Shown here one piece after another: positions 35,958 through 46,651 of a stretch of DNA of 64,000 bases. The notes beneath the pieces were generated by a model. That model did not search any database. It worked only from the letters and a program-made list of their open reading frames with translations, and was not told the origin of the DNA. Source of the stretch: Paramagnetospirillum caucaseum (GTDB lineage: Bacteria > Pseudomonadota > Alphaproteobacteria > Rhodospirillales > Magnetospirillaceae). Where the stretch lies: contig NZ_AONQ01000011.1 of assembly GCF_000342045.1 (NCBI RefSeq), positions 23,479 to 87,478 of the forward strand, given 5' to 3'. How positions within the stretch are numbered: position 1 is the stretch's first letter; the number at the start of each line of letters is the position of its first letter. Position numbers and translations under genes: made by a program.

Positions 35958-38534
35958 ATGGGACGAGAGTTGGCGGTGCGACTGGTTGATTGGTGCTGGC
36001 GCCACGCCCTGGCGGTGGTGGTCGCCTCGCTGGCCGTCACCGCGGCCCTGGGCTGGTATGCCGCCGCCCACCTGTCGCTCGACACCGACGAAAGCAAGCT
36101 GATCTCGTCCGATCTGCCGTTCCGCAAGGTGGAAAAGACCATCGACCAGGCCTTTGCCCACGCCACCGACCGGCTGGCGGTGGTCATCGACGGCCCCACC
36201 GCCGAACTGGCCGAGGATGCGGTGGAACGCCTCGCCCGCGCCCTGCCCGCCGCCCACAAGGGAATCGTCCACGGCGCCGCCCGCCCCGCCGAGGAAATGT
36301 ATTTCCGCAAGAACGGCCTGCTGTTCCTCTCCCCCGCCGAACTGGAGCAGATCGTCGAGCGTCTGGTCCAGGCCCAGCCGCTGCTGGGCTCCATCGCCAA
36401 GGACCCCTCGTTGCGCGGCCTGCTGGCCTCGGTGGACCTGGTGCTGCAGGGCATCAGCCACGGCCAGGCGGCGCCCAAGGATATCGAGCCGCTGCTGGCT
36501 CAACTGGACAAGCCCGCCGCCGCCATCGCCGCCGGCCGGACGCCCGAGCCGGTGGACTGGCAGGGATTGATGTCGGGCGGCCCGGCCAAGGACGCGCCGC
36601 GCCGCTTCCTGATGGTGCACGGCCCCCTCGATTACGGCGCGCTGGAACCCGCCGCCGATCTGATCGGCGCGGTGCACGCCACCGCCCGCGACCTGGGGCT
36701 GGTGCCGGAGAAGGGCTATCGCGTGCGGATCACCGGCAGCCTCGCCCTGGCCGACGCCAACTTCGCCACGGTGGCCGAGGGCGTGGAAATCTCGGCCCCC
36801 CTGTCGTTCCTGGCGGTGGTGGCGCTGCTGTTCTGGGGCGTGCGCTCGGCCCGGGTGGTGGCGGCCATCATCATCAGTCTGATCGTCGGCCTGGTGGGGA
36901 CGGCGGCCTTCGCCACCGCGGCGGTGGGCAGCCTCAACCCCATCTCGGTGGCCTTCGCGGTGATGTTCGTCGGCATCGCCGTGGATTTCGGCATCCAGTT
37001 CGTCACCGCCTATCGCAACGAACGCTTTCTCAAGGACGACCCGCGGGCCGCCCTGCGCGGCGCGGCCGCCTCCATGGCGGCGCCGCTGACCCTGGCCGCG
37101 ATCGCCACCGCCGTCGGCTTCCTGTCCTTCATGCCCACCGACTATACCGGCGTGTCGCAGCTGGGGCTGATCGCCGGCTGCGGCATGATCATCGCCCTGG
37201 TCATCGACTTCACCCTGCTGCCGGCCCTGCTGGCCCTGCTCAGGCCGCTGCCGGAAAAGGAGCCGGTGGGCCTCAGGCTCCAGGGCGCCGACGCCGCGCT
37301 CCGCCGCCACGCCAGGCCCATCGTGCTGGCGGGATGCGCGGTGGGGCTGGCCGGCGCCGCCCTGCTGCCGCTGATGCCGCTGGACTTCGATCCGCTGCAT
37401 CTGCAGGACCCCAAGGCCGAGGCGGTCGCCACCTTCATGGATCTGGCCAAAGAGCCGGACAACGGCGTCTACCACCTGGCGACCCTGGCCCCGTCGGTGG
37501 AAGCGGCCCGCGCCCTGGCCGACAAGCTGTCCGATCTGCCCGAGGTGCACCGGGCCATGACGGTCACCACCTTCATTCCCGAGGGACAGGACGAAAAGCT
37601 GGCCATGATCGGTGACGTCGCCATGGTCCTGGGGCCGACCCTCAACCCGGCCAGGGTGCTGCCCGCCCCGTCGCCCGACGAACTGGTGGCCGCCATCGGC
37701 AAGCTGGCCGGGCAGTTGGAGGCCATCGCCCCCGACCACCCACCGTCGCGGGTCCTGGCCGGGCATCTGAAGGCCATCGCCGCCAAGGGCCCCCGGGCCG
37801 CCGCCGAATACCAGAATGCCGCCGCCGCCGGCCTGCCCGCCCTGCTGTCGGGCCTCAGGCGGTCGCTGGAGGCCGAGGCGGTCAGCCTCGACACCCTGCC
37901 CGCCGAGATGAAGCGCGAGTGGATCGCCACCGACGGCCACCGCACCCGGGTCCAGATTCTGCCCAAGTTCGACGTCCAGGACGAGGAGCAGCGCCGCCGC
38001 TTCATCGCCGCCGTTTCGGCGGTGGCGCCCGAAATCGCCGGCGCCCCCATCTCCATGGAGGAAGCGGGACGGGTGGTGATCCGGGCCTTCGCCATCGCCG
38101 GCCTGGGCGCCCTGGCCGCCATCGGCCTGCTGCTGTGGCTGATGGTCCGCCGGGTGCTGGATTCGGTGCTGGTCCTGGCGCCGCTGGTGCTGGGCGCCCT
38201 GGCCACGGTGATCGGCGCCCGGCTGGCCGGCATTCCGCTCAATTTCGCCAACGTCATCGCCCTGCCGCTGCTGCTGGGCATCGGCGTGGCCTTCAACATC
38301 TATTTCGTGGTCAACTGGCGCAACGGCGTCACCGACCACCTGTCGTCGCCCACCACGCGGGCGGTGCTGTTCTCGGCGCTGACCACCGGCTCGGCCTTCG
38401 GCAGCCTGGCGGTGTCGCCCCACCTGGGCACCGCCTCCATGGGCATGCTGCTGTTCCTGTCGCTGAGCATCACGGTGGCGTCCACCTTCGTGGTGCTGCC
38501 CGCCATCTTCCACCTGATCGGCAAGCCGAAATGA
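35958..38534 (+). CDS. hpnN: HpnN, RND-type hopanoid transporter
   Basis: An 858-residue inner membrane protein of the MMPL/RND superfamily. It has two repeats, each with one helix, a large periplasmic domain and a five-helix block (first block about residues 270-435 with [23 protein letters not shown]; second about 705-858 with [20 protein letters not shown]). HpnN moves hopanoids to the outer membrane. The identity rests on length, topology and the hpnK and hpnL genes that overlap downstream. The start at 35958 follows GGAAAACC and gives a proper N-terminal helix; a longer frame upstream is not needed. Confidence 0.88.
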   Translation: MGRELAVRLVDWCWRHALAVVVASLAVTAALGWYAAAHLSLDTDESKLISSDLPFRKVEKTIDQAFAHATDRLAVVIDGPTAELAEDAVERLARALPAAHKGIVHGAARPAEEMYFRKNGLLFLSPAELEQIVERLVQAQPLLGSIAKDPSLRGLLASVDLVLQGISHGQAAPKDIEPLLAQLDKPAAAIAAGRTPEPVDWQGLMSGGPAKDAPRRFLMVHGPLDYGALEPAADLIGAVHATARDLGLVPEKGYRVRITGSLALADANFATVAEGVEISAPLSFLAVVALLFWGVRSARVVAAIIISLIVGLVGTAAFATAAVGSLNPISVAFAVMFVGIAVDFGIQFVTAYRNERFLKDDPRAALRGAAASMAAPLTLAAIATAVGFLSFMPTDYTGVSQLGLIAGCGMIIALVIDFTLLPALLALLRPLPEKEPVGLRLQGADAALRRHARPIVLAGCAVGLAGAALLPLMPLDFDPLHLQDPKAEAVATFMDLAKEPDNGVYHLATLAPSVEAARALADKLSDLPEVHRAMTVTTFIPEGQDEKLAMIGDVAMVLGPTLNPARVLPAPSPDELVAAIGKLAGQLEAIAPDHPPSRVLAGHLKAIAAKGPRAAAEYQNAAAAGLPALLSGLRRSLEAEAVSLDTLPAEMKREWIATDGHRTRVQILPKFDVQDEEQRRRFIAAVSAVAPEIAGAPISMEEAGRVVIRAFAIAGLGALAAIGLLLWLMVRRVLDSVLVLAPLVLGALATVIGARLAGIPLNFANVIALPLLLGIGVAFNIYFVVNWRNGVTDHLSSPTTRAVLFSALTTGSAFGSLAVSPHLGTASMGMLLFLSLSITVASTFVVLPAIFHLIGKPK

Positions 38535-39412
38535 AGCGCCGGCCCCCCATGAAACGTCTGATCGTCACCGCCGACGATTTCGGCCGTTCGCTCCAGGTCA
38601 ACCGGGCGGTGGAGGACGGCCACGTCAACGGCATCCTCACCGCCGCCAGCCTGATGGTCACCGAGGGCGCGGTGGAGGACGCGGTGGAGCGCGCCCGCCG
38701 CCTGCCCCATCTGGGTGTCGGTCTGCACGTCACCCTGGTGGACGGCATCCCCGCCCTGCCGCCATCCGAAATTCCCGATCTGGTCGACGGAGGGGGGCTG
38801 TTCACCCTGGACCTGGTGCGACTCGGCGCCCGCATCTTCCTGTCCAAGGCCGCCCAGCGGCAGGCCGCCGCCGAGATGCGGGCCCAGTTCGAGCTGTTCA
38901 AGGCCACCGGCCTGCCCCTCGCCCATGTGGACTTCCACCACCATTACCACCAGCACCCGACGGTGTTCGATCTGGTGCTCGATCTGGCGGTGGAATACGG
39001 CGCGCCGGGCATCCGCATCCCGTGGGAGCCGCCGCTGCTGTCCCACCGGGCGCGCGGCGACCGGCTGGGCACAAGGCTGTTCAACGGAATCTTCCACTGG
39101 CGGCGCAACCGCGCCATGGCCGCCAAGGCCCGGGGACGGGGGCTGGTGGTCAACGAGCGGGCCTTCGGCCTCAACGATTCCGGGCGGATGGACGCCGCCA
39201 AGGTGCATTCGTTCCTGGGCGTGCTGCCCGACGGGTTGTCGGAAATCTACTGCCACCCCGCCACGGAGCATTGGGCGGCGCCCCGCCCCATGCCGCCCCA
39301 TTACCGCATCGACGAGGAGTACAAGGCGCTGATCGCCCCCGAGAACCGCCGCAAGGTCGCCGAACTGGGCATCCATCTCACCACCTTCGCCGCCGAGGCG
39401 GCCCGGTCATGA
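38531..39412 (+). CDS. hpnK: HpnK, YdjC-family hopanoid-associated deacetylase
   Basis: A 293-residue cytosolic protein of the YdjC carbohydrate deacetylase family. The metal-binding Asp pair is in RLIVTADDFGRS and His residues in VGLHVTLVDG and HVDFHHHYHQHP. HpnK is named from hopanoid clusters and probably acts on the sugar-like side chain of bacteriohopanetetrol derivatives. The ATG at 38531 overlaps the hpnN stop (ATGA); an ATG 18 nt further in (MKRLIVTADDFG) is closer to the family start. It overlaps hpnL by 4 nt. Confidence 0.9.
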   Translation: MKRRPPMKRLIVTADDFGRSLQVNRAVEDGHVNGILTAASLMVTEGAVEDAVERARRLPHLGVGLHVTLVDGIPALPPSEIPDLVDGGGLFTLDLVRLGARIFLSKAAQRQAAAEMRAQFELFKATGLPLAHVDFHHHYHQHPTVFDLVLDLAVEYGAPGIRIPWEPPLLSHRARGDRLGTRLFNGIFHWRRNRAMAAKARGRGLVVNERAFGLNDSGRMDAAKVHSFLGVLPDGLSEIYCHPATEHWAAPRPMPPHYRIDEEYKALIAPENRRKVAELGIHLTTFAAEAARS

Positions 39413-40389
39413 AGGCCAACCTGCTGCGCCTGGGGGTCATCGTCCTGATCGTCGCCGTGGCTTGGTTCATGCGCGACGGCTTCGGCGACGTGGGCGGCGC
39501 GCTGGACACCGCCGGCTGGAGCGGCGTGGTGCTGATGGCGGTCACCCACGTCCTGCCGGTGGCGCTGTGCGGCATCGCCTGGGGCCTGCTGCAGGACGAG
39601 GTGCCGACGCTGAAATTCTCGGTAGCCCGCTGGATCAAGGACGGGGTGGGCGAACTGGCCGGCATCCTGCCCCTGTCGGGCGAGATGGCCGCCATCCGCC
39701 TGATGAACCGCTACGGCTTCCGCGTCGCCGACGCCACCGCCGTGGTCATGGTCGACGTCACCGCCGAGGCCATCGCCCAGTTCTTCTTCAGCCTGCTGGG
39801 CGTCGCCCTGTGGGTGCACCTCTATCCCGACGCCGAGATCACCCGCTGGGCGCTGATCGCGCTGGGCATCAGCGTTCCCGGCCTGGCCATCTTCGTGGCG
39901 CTGCAGCGTTCGGTGGTGATGCGTTTCCTGGAAACCCTGCCGGCCAGGATCATGCCCCACGCCTGGGACGCCCCCGACGCAGATTCCGGGGTGCACGCCG
40001 CCGTCCTCGCCCTTTACGCCGACCACCGCCGCTTCGCCCGCTCGGTGTTCTGGCACGTCCTGGCCTGGGCGGCGGGCGCCATCGAGGCCTGGGTGGCGCT
40101 GTACCTGCTGGGCTATCCCCTGGGGCTGGCCGAGGTGCTGGCGCTGGAAAGCATCATCTACGCCATCCGCTCGGTGGCCTTCGTGGTGCCTGGCGCCATC
40201 GGCCTGCAGGAAGGCGGCTACATGCTGGTGGGCGCCGTGCTCGGCCTGCCCACCGAGATCGCCCTGGCGGTGTCGCTCCTGAAGCGCGGCCGCGAATTGC
40301 TGATGGGCCTGCCCGCCCTGTTCGCCTGGCACTATATCGAGCATTCCACCGCCAAGGCGAAGGTCCCGGCCGAGAAGACCGAGACCTGA
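39409..40389 (+). CDS. hpnL: HpnL, hopanoid-associated flippase-like membrane protein
   Basis: A 326-residue inner membrane protein with seven to eight helices of the UPF0104/lysylphosphatidylglycerol synthase transmembrane type. Family signatures are GELAGILPLSGEMAAIRLMN and the later PGAIGLQEGGYMLVGAVLGLP. In hopanoid clusters it follows hpnK. The ATG overlaps the hpnK stop (ATGA), so hpnN-hpnK-hpnL form one translationally coupled unit. The precise function is unproven. Confidence 0.88.
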   Translation: MKANLLRLGVIVLIVAVAWFMRDGFGDVGGALDTAGWSGVVLMAVTHVLPVALCGIAWGLLQDEVPTLKFSVARWIKDGVGELAGILPLSGEMAAIRLMNRYGFRVADATAVVMVDVTAEAIAQFFFSLLGVALWVHLYPDAEITRWALIALGISVPGLAIFVALQRSVVMRFLETLPARIMPHAWDAPDADSGVHAAVLALYADHRRFARSVFWHVLAWAAGAIEAWVALYLLGYPLGLAEVLALESIIYAIRSVAFVVPGAIGLQEGGYMLVGAVLGLPTEIALAVSLLKRGRELLMGLPALFAWHYIEHSTAKAKVPAEKTET

Positions 40390-40412
40390 TATCGTGCCAA
40401 TGTGGGCGAGAC

Positions 40413-40457
40413 GCCCGCGCTCCGATCCATCTCCTGGAGCGCGGGCATCCTGCCCGC
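40413..40457. terminator. Two overlapping hairpins between convergent genes
   Basis: An 11-bp stem (40413-40423 with 40436-40446, 12-nt loop) shares its right arm with a second 7-bp stem (40441-40447 with 40451-40457), so only one can form at a time. No U tract follows, so termination efficiency is unclear. It separates hpnL and the Aer-like chemoreceptor gene. Confidence 0.45.
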
Positions 40458-40458
40458 C

Positions 40459-42618
40459 TTAAGCGCTGCGGATTTCCCGGATGAAACCCGCCACCTCCTG
40501 GGCCAGCTGGTTGGAGGCGCCCTTGAGGCCGGTGGCGGCGTCGAACACCTGATCGGACATCAGCTTGGTCTCCTCGGCGGCGCCCGAGACCACCTCGACG
40601 TTCTCGGCGGCCGAGGCGGTGCCGTGGGCCGCCTGCTCCACCGAGCGGGCAATCTCGGCGGTGGCGGCGCCCTGTTCCTCCACCGCCGCGGCGATGGCCG
40701 AGGACAATTCGCTGATGTTCTCGATGGTGCCCGAGATGGAGCGGATGGCGTCCACCGCCGAGCGGGTCTCGGACTGGATGGCGGTGACCTGCTGGCCGAT
40801 CTCCTCGGTGGCCTTGGCGGTCTGGTTGGCCAGATGCTTGACCTCGTTGGCGACCACGGCGAAGCCCTTGCCGGCATCGCCGGCCCGCGCCGCCTCGATG
40901 GTGGCGTTGAGCGCCAGCAGGTTGGTCTGTGCCGCGATGTCGTTGATCAGGTTGACCACCTCGCCGATCTTCTGGGCCGCCTCGGCCAGACCGCGCACCA
41001 TGCGGTCGGTCTCGCCGGCCTGGCGCACCGCGTCCCCCGAAATGGTGGCGGCGTGGGCCACCTGGCGGGAAATCTCGGTCACCGACGAGGACAGCTCCTG
41101 GGTGGCCGCCGACACCGACTGGACGTTGGCGGTGACCTGCCCGGTCATGGCGGTGACGTTGCCGGCCTGCACCATGGTCTGCTGGGCGTTGGCAGACAGG
41201 GTCTGGGCATTGCCAAGCAGCGAGCCCGACGACACGTCGATCAGGTCGACCACCCCCTTGACCCGGTCCTCCAGGGACTTGGCGACACGGTTGAGCTCGG
41301 CCTTGCGGTTTTCCTCGGCCTGACGGTCCAGTTCGGCCTTTTCCAGGGTGGAATAGCCCAGCTTGGCCTTGAGGGCGCGCAGCAGCGAGTGCAATTGCCC
41401 GAACTCGTGCACGTCGGCCACCGGAATCTCGTGGGCCTGATTGCCGGCGGCGATGGCGTCGAAATGGCGCTCCATGGCCTTGAGCGGCGCCTGGATGGCG
41501 GCCAGGATGCGGACGGCCATCACCAGTCCCAGCACCAGCGCCGCCCCGATGGTGACCAGCAGCAGCATGATGTCGCGGGACGCCTCGCTTTCGGCCTTGG
41601 CGAAGGTGGCGGCGGCATCCTTGCTCTGGTAGGCGATCAGGGAGAGCAATCCCTTGTGGGTCTGGTTGTACAGGGGCCGCATCCGGTCGCCAATATGGGT
41701 GGCCAGGGCGGCGCCGTCGCCCCGGCGCGCCAGATCGATGGCGGGCAGCAATCCCTGGTCGCGGAAGGCGGTGCGCGCCACGGCGAAGGCGTCGATCAGC
41801 CGCTTCTCCTCCTCGGAATGGGTCCCGGCCGAATAGCTTTCCCATTTGCGGTTGACGGTGGCGATATTGGCCTCGATATCGGCCACCCGCTCACCCACCG
41901 GCCGCCATTGCTTGCCCAGCAGCAATTCGTTGCCGATGGAGGAGACCTGGCGGAAATTCTCCTGGGTCAGGTCGGCGATATGGGCCAGGTCGATGGCCGC
42001 CAGGGTATTCTCCTGGTAGACGACCTTGAGATCCTCCGCCACGCCGCGCAGGCCCGACACGCCCAGCCAGCCGGTGACCAGCATCAGCAGCCCCAGCGTC
42101 GCCAGCACGCCGCCCAGCCGCCCGGCGATGGAATTCTTCATCTCGCCAAGCTTTCCGGCCAGCCCGGTGGAGACCACCCGCCCGTCCCTGATGGTCCGCC
42201 CCTGGGCCTTGCCCTCGCGGAACAGCTGGTAGGCCTGCTCGGCGGCATTGATCTGGGCGCGGGTCGGCTTGGAACGGATGGAGATGAAGCCGGCGATCTT
42301 GCCGTCCTCCATGAACGGCGTGACGTTGGCCCGCACCCAGTAATGGTCGCCGGTCTTGCTGCGGTTCTTGACGAAGCCCTCCCACGGCCGCCCGGCCTTG
42401 ATGGCCGCCCACAGATCGGTGAAGGCCTCCTTGGGCATGTGGGGGTGGCGCACCAGATTATGAGGCGAGCCGAGCAATTCCTGCTCGGTGAAGCCGCTGA
42501 TGTCGATGAACGCCTTGTTGACGAAGGTGATGCGCCCACCGGCATCGGTCCGCGACACCAGCATGTCGCCGTCCTTCAGTTCCACTTCGCGGTTGGTGAT
42601 CGGGCCATTGTCGCGCAT
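40459..42618 (-). CDS. Aer-like PAS-domain methyl-accepting chemotaxis protein
   Basis: A 719-residue receptor. The cytosolic N-terminus carries a PAS domain of the Aer type ([40 protein letters not shown]), which in Aer binds FAD and reads redox state. TM1 is near residues 165-187, a periplasmic helical domain of about 160 residues follows, then TM2 near 355-377, HAMP and the signalling domain with [20 protein letters not shown]. It may sense both redox state and an external cue. GGAGAG just before the ATG at 42618 supports this start over one 81 nt upstream. Confidence 0.92.
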   Translation of the reverse strand: MRDNGPITNREVELKDGDMLVSRTDAGGRITFVNKAFIDISGFTEQELLGSPHNLVRHPHMPKEAFTDLWAAIKAGRPWEGFVKNRSKTGDHYWVRANVTPFMEDGKIAGFISIRSKPTRAQINAAEQAYQLFREGKAQGRTIRDGRVVSTGLAGKLGEMKNSIAGRLGGVLATLGLLMLVTGWLGVSGLRGVAEDLKVVYQENTLAAIDLAHIADLTQENFRQVSSIGNELLLGKQWRPVGERVADIEANIATVNRKWESYSAGTHSEEEKRLIDAFAVARTAFRDQGLLPAIDLARRGDGAALATHIGDRMRPLYNQTHKGLLSLIAYQSKDAAATFAKAESEASRDIMLLLVTIGAALVLGLVMAVRILAAIQAPLKAMERHFDAIAAGNQAHEIPVADVHEFGQLHSLLRALKAKLGYSTLEKAELDRQAEENRKAELNRVAKSLEDRVKGVVDLIDVSSGSLLGNAQTLSANAQQTMVQAGNVTAMTGQVTANVQSVSAATQELSSSVTEISRQVAHAATISGDAVRQAGETDRMVRGLAEAAQKIGEVVNLINDIAAQTNLLALNATIEAARAGDAGKGFAVVANEVKHLANQTAKATEEIGQQVTAIQSETRSAVDAIRSISGTIENISELSSAIAAAVEEQGAATAEIARSVEQAAHGTASAAENVEVVSGAAEETKLMSDQVFDAATGLKGASNQLAQEVAGFIREIRSA

Positions 42619-42830
42619 TGCAGCTCTCCAATCTTGGTTGGACCCGTCCGTCAGGATGATCAACCAATACAAGTGTCCACGTCGTAGGGCATACCCCAAT
42701 ACATAGCTTTAGAATAATACGCATCCCTACGTATTCAAGGACCATCCCCAGAATTCCAGACTTTCTTGCTGCGTTATTCCGAAAAAGTTTCTGTTGTGCC
42801 GTCCCCCATCCCGCCGGTAGGGTCCGCCCC

Positions 42831-43838
42831 ATGAGTGAAGTTCAGACCATCACCGTCGCCCAGGAAGAGGCCGAAATCCGCCTCGACCGCTGGTTCAAGC
42901 GCCATTTCCCCGCCATCGGCCACGGGCTGCTGGAAAAATGGCTGCGCGCCGGCAACGTCCGGGTGGACGGCAAGCGCGCCAAGTCCAACCAGCGCCTCGA
43001 GGCCGGGCAGGCCATCCGCGTGCCGCCGCTGCCCGCCGCCGAGGCTCCGGGTTCCGAGGCCAGACCGCGCGAGGCCAGGCCGGCTCCGGTGGACGAGAAG
43101 ACGGCGCGCATGCTGCGCGACGCGGTGATCTACATGGACGACGACATCATCGCCCTAAACAAGCCGCCGGGACTGGCGGTGCAGGGCGGCACCGGCATGG
43201 CCGACAAGCACCTGGACGCCTGGCTGGACGCGCTCAGCTTCGGCGCCGGGCGCCCCAAGCTGGTCCATCGCCTGGACAAGGACACCTCGGGGGTGCTGCT
43301 GCTGGGCCGCACCGCCAATGCCACCGCCAAGCTGGCCGCCGCCTTCAAGAGCCGGGCGGCGCGCAAGTGCTATTGGGCGTTGGTGGCCGGCGTACCGCGC
43401 TATCCCCAGGGCCGCATCGACGCCCCCCTGGCCAAGCTGCCCGGCAAGGCCGGCGAGAAGGTGGCGGTGGACAAGGAGGACGGCAAGCACGCCGTCACCT
43501 ATTACCGCGTGGTGGATTCCACCCTGAAGCGGGCCGCCTGGCTGGAGATGGAGCCGCGCACCGGCCGTACCCACCAGTTGCGCGCCCATTGCCTGTTGCT
43601 GGGCACCCCGATCATGGGCGACGGCAAGTACGGCGGGGCGGCCGCCCTGATCGAGGGCACCGGCGTGTCGCGCAAGCTGCACCTGCACGCCCGCGCCGTG
43701 CGCCTGCCCCATCCGCGCACCGGCAAGCCGATCGAGATCTCGGCACCGCTGCCGTCCCACATCAAGGCCAGCTTCGATTTCTTCGGCTTCACCGAGGGCG
43801 AATCCGGCCCGCCCTTCGTGTCCTTCGAGGAAGAATAG
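42831..43838 (+). CDS. RluC/RluD-family 23S rRNA pseudouridine synthase
   Basis: A 335-residue enzyme that isomerises uridines in 23S rRNA. An S4 RNA-binding domain (RLDRWFKRHFP, GNVRVDGKRAKSNQRLEAGQ) precedes the catalytic domain, with the active Asp in LVHRLDKDTSGVLLLGRT and the later motif EPRTGRTHQLRAH. RluC is the closest match by layout, but RluD-type specificity cannot be excluded. The gene begins a plus-strand series with the phosphatase, AsmA-like and ATP12 genes. Confidence 0.92.
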   Translation: MSEVQTITVAQEEAEIRLDRWFKRHFPAIGHGLLEKWLRAGNVRVDGKRAKSNQRLEAGQAIRVPPLPAAEAPGSEARPREARPAPVDEKTARMLRDAVIYMDDDIIALNKPPGLAVQGGTGMADKHLDAWLDALSFGAGRPKLVHRLDKDTSGVLLLGRTANATAKLAAAFKSRAARKCYWALVAGVPRYPQGRIDAPLAKLPGKAGEKVAVDKEDGKHAVTYYRVVDSTLKRAAWLEMEPRTGRTHQLRAHCLLLGTPIMGDGKYGGAAALIEGTGVSRKLHLHARAVRLPHPRTGKPIEISAPLPSHIKASFDFFGFTEGESGPPFVSFEEE

Positions 43839-43935
43839 AATTCATCATCAATCCGCCGCATTCCGGCGGTTGGTTGTGGGTCCCCGATGGGGTAAGATAA
43901 CCCTACGAAAAATACGAGCAGCGCGCCGGAGCAAG

Positions 43936-44625
43936 ATGTCCCATCTGCGCCTTGCCGTCTTCGATGTGGACGGCACCCTGGTGGACAGCCAGCACAATAT
44001 CGTTTCGGCCATGACCGAGGCGTGGAGCAACCTGAATCTGGGCATCCCCCGGCCTGAACAGGTGCGCCGCATCATCGGCCTGTCCCTGGTCGACGCCTGC
44101 GCCGTGCTGCTGCCCTGGGCCGGCCCCACCGTGCACCGCGCCGTGGCCGATTCCTACAAGGAAGCCTTCCGCGCCATGCGCCTGCTGCCCGACACCATGG
44201 AGCCGCTGTTCCCCGGCGTGAAGGAGGCCCTCGACCGCCTGGAGGGCGAGGGCTGGCTGCTGGGCATCGCCACCGGCAAATCGCGGCGCGGCGTCGATTC
44301 CCTGCTGGAAGCCCACGAGCTCAAGGGCCGCTTCGTCACCATCCAGACCGCCGACGACAATCCCAGCAAGCCGAACCCGGCCATGCTGCGCCGGGCCGCC
44401 GCCGATTGCGGGCTGGAGCCGGGCGAGATCGCCATGATCGGCGACACCGCCTACGACATGGCCATGGCCGCCGCCGCCCGCACCGCCGCGGTCGGGGTGT
44501 CGTGGGGCTATCATTCCCTGGACGAACTGCAGCGCGCCGGTGCCCAGGTGGTGCTGGACACCTTCGACAACCTGACCGAGGTGCTCGACGCGCTCACCGG
44601 AGACAAGGCCGGAGACGGAGGATGA
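43936..44625 (+). CDS. HAD-family phosphatase, phosphoglycolate phosphatase-like
   Basis: A 229-residue cytosolic hydrolase. Motif I is FDVDGTLVDSQ (nucleophile Asp), motif II is in GIATGKSRRG, the conserved Lys is in NPSKPNP, and motif IV is MIGDTAYDMAMA. The helical cap places it with Gph/PGMB-type HADs. The substrate cannot be fixed; phosphoglycolate is the usual annotation. GGAG 5 nt before the ATG at 43936 decides the start, removing an N-terminal extension of 22 residues. The stop overlaps the start of the AsmA-like gene (ATGA). Confidence 0.88.
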   Translation: MSHLRLAVFDVDGTLVDSQHNIVSAMTEAWSNLNLGIPRPEQVRRIIGLSLVDACAVLLPWAGPTVHRAVADSYKEAFRAMRLLPDTMEPLFPGVKEALDRLEGEGWLLGIATGKSRRGVDSLLEAHELKGRFVTIQTADDNPSKPNPAMLRRAAADCGLEPGEIAMIGDTAYDMAMAAAARTAAVGVSWGYHSLDELQRAGAQVVLDTFDNLTEVLDALTGDKAGDGG

Positions 44626-46637
44626 GGCCGAGCACGATTGCCAAGATCGTCGCCGCCCTGGTCCTGGTTCTGGTGGTCGCGGTGATCGCGGCCGGCAAAT
44701 CCCTGAAATCCGAAGCCTACAATCAATTCCTGGCCGAGCGGGTCAAGGCGGCCAGCGGCCTCGACCTTTCCTTCGCCGGCCCGACCAAGCTGAAACTGGG
44801 GCCGTCGCCGGTCCTCAGCTTCACCGGCGTGACCTTGTCGGCGGGCCAGGGCGCCGACCTCCTCTACATCGACCGCGTCGAGGCCCGCATCGCCCTGGTG
44901 CCGCTGGCGCTCCGCCAGTTACGGCTCGAGACGCTCAGCCTGATCCGCCCGGTCCTCCATGCCGGCACCCTGGACCGGCTGGCGGCGGCCAAGCCGGTCA
45001 ACCTTGCCGATTCCCCGGCCGGCGTCTTCCTCACCCGCCCGTCCCTCGGCGAGGTGCTGATCGAGGATGCCGCCATCCGCCTGACAGGAACCACCATCCA
45101 GGTGACCAAGGCCCAGGTCCGCCCGGAAAGCGAGGCGGGAGGACCGCTGTCGCTGCAACTGAGCGGACGCTGGCAGGACAGCCGCTTCGACGTTTCCGGC
45201 GTCGTCGGCCCCCTGTCCGCCCTGACGGGCGGCACCAAGCCCTATCCGCTGCAGATCAAGGGCAGCGTCGGCGGCGCCAACCTCTCCCTGCGCGGCACCA
45301 TGGCGGCGCCCCTGGCCGGCAAGGGGCTCGACCTGGATTTCCGCACCCAGGGCGAGGAACTGGCCGACCTGTTGCGCCTGCGCCCCGGCAAGCCGCCGGC
45401 CCAAACCTTCGGCCCGTTCAAGCTGGCGGCGCGGATCACCGATGCCGCCGGCCCCATCGCCCTGGCCGACATCGACGCGGTGATCGGCCGCCGCGAATCC
45501 CAGCTGATCACCGCCAAGGGCCAGATGGCCGATGCCCTGAACCGGGCCGGAATCGACATGACCGTCAGCCTGGAGGCGGAATCCCTGAGCGGCATGATGC
45601 GGCTGCTGGACCTCGACCTGCCCAATGTCGGGCCGGTCAAGCTGTCCGGCCGGCTAGCCGACATCGAGAACGGCTGGCGCCTCACCGGTCTGAAAAGCAG
45701 CCTGGGCAAGAGCGATCTGGCCGGGGAAGCGTCCCTGGTCCTGGCGCCGCGTCCCCGCCTCTACGGCCGTCTGGCCGCCGCCCAGATGAATCCGGCGGAC
45801 TTCACCCTGCCGCCGTCCCGCGGCAGCTCCGCCCAGTCCTCGCAGCCGCAGCGCCCGGCCATTCCCATCGATGACGGCCGCATCCTCGGCGTGGAGCCCC
45901 TGGCGCTCGACCTGATCAAGGACATGGACGCCACCCTGTCGCTGGCCGCCACCCGCCTGCAATGGGGGCCGGCCACCCTGTCCGACGCCACGGGCGAACT
46001 TCGCATGGCGGCGGGACGGCTGTCGCTGGAAGCTTTTTCCGCCCGGGCCGGCGAGGGACAATTAGCCGGCGAGGCGCGGCTGGACGCGGCCGCCAAGACT
46101 CCCGCCCTGGCCCTGCGTCTGGCCGGAAGCGGCGTCGACCCCGCCGCCCTGACCGGTGGCGCCCTGAAGGGAGGCAAGGCAGACTTCACCCTCGACCTCA
46201 AGGCGCAGGGCGGCAATCCCCGCGCCATGGCCGGCACCGCCGAAGGCAGCCTGGCCCTTACCCTGGGCGAGACCCTGTTGGCCCGTAACAGCGGCGGGGA
46301 GCTTCCCGCCCGCCTGGCCCGCGACATCGATGCCGGCGCCCTGGGCGCCGACGGTCTGCGCCTGCGCTGTCTGGTGGCCCGCCTGCCGGTCAAGGCCGGC
46401 CTGATCAGTATCGACCGCGGGCTGGCGGCGGAAACCGCCGGCTCCGGCGCCATGGCCGCCGGCAGCATCGACCTGCGGACCGAAGCCCTGGACATCGCGG
46501 TGACCAGCCGCAGCGCCCCGCTCCTGCGGGTGAAGGGGGTTCTCGGAGCGCCGGTTGTCACGGCGGATAGTCGTGCCAAGGCCCACGCCGAAGCCAATCC
46601 CTGCCGCGCCGCCCAGGCCCGCCGCCTCACCCGCTGA
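44622..46637 (+). CDS. AsmA-family protein
   Basis: A 671-residue protein with one N-terminal membrane helix (IVAALVLVLVVAVIAAGK) and a long periplasmic part. It is rich in repeated beta-strand segments, such as LDLSFAGPTKLKLGPSPVLSFTGVTL at the start, the AsmA hallmark, and has the AsmA C-terminal region with GTAEGSLALTLGETLL. AsmA-like proteins belong to the bridge-like lipid transfer group that moves phospholipid across the envelope. GGAGG precedes the ATG, which overlaps the phosphatase stop. Confidence 0.85.
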   Translation: MRPSTIAKIVAALVLVLVVAVIAAGKSLKSEAYNQFLAERVKAASGLDLSFAGPTKLKLGPSPVLSFTGVTLSAGQGADLLYIDRVEARIALVPLALRQLRLETLSLIRPVLHAGTLDRLAAAKPVNLADSPAGVFLTRPSLGEVLIEDAAIRLTGTTIQVTKAQVRPESEAGGPLSLQLSGRWQDSRFDVSGVVGPLSALTGGTKPYPLQIKGSVGGANLSLRGTMAAPLAGKGLDLDFRTQGEELADLLRLRPGKPPAQTFGPFKLAARITDAAGPIALADIDAVIGRRESQLITAKGQMADALNRAGIDMTVSLEAESLSGMMRLLDLDLPNVGPVKLSGRLADIENGWRLTGLKSSLGKSDLAGEASLVLAPRPRLYGRLAAAQMNPADFTLPPSRGSSAQSSQPQRPAIPIDDGRILGVEPLALDLIKDMDATLSLAATRLQWGPATLSDATGELRMAAGRLSLEAFSARAGEGQLAGEARLDAAAKTPALALRLAGSGVDPAALTGGALKGGKADFTLDLKAQGGNPRAMAGTAEGSLALTLGETLLARNSGGELPARLARDIDAGALGADGLRLRCLVARLPVKAGLISIDRGLAAETAGSGAMAAGSIDLRTEALDIAVTSRSAPLLRVKGVLGAPVVTADSRAKAHAEANPCRAAQARRLTR

Positions 46638-46651
46638 GCCCCATCCCACCC

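Noticed and set aside
35615..36478. Minus-strand 287-codon frame overlapping the YgiQ and hpnN starts
   Set aside because: It overlaps two well-supported genes in other frames and shows no domain.
35796..38513. Minus-strand open frame of about 905 codons opposite hpnN
   Set aside because: Its Gln/His/Gly/Arg-rich composition is typical of an antisense shadow, while the plus-strand frame is a complete RND-type transporter.
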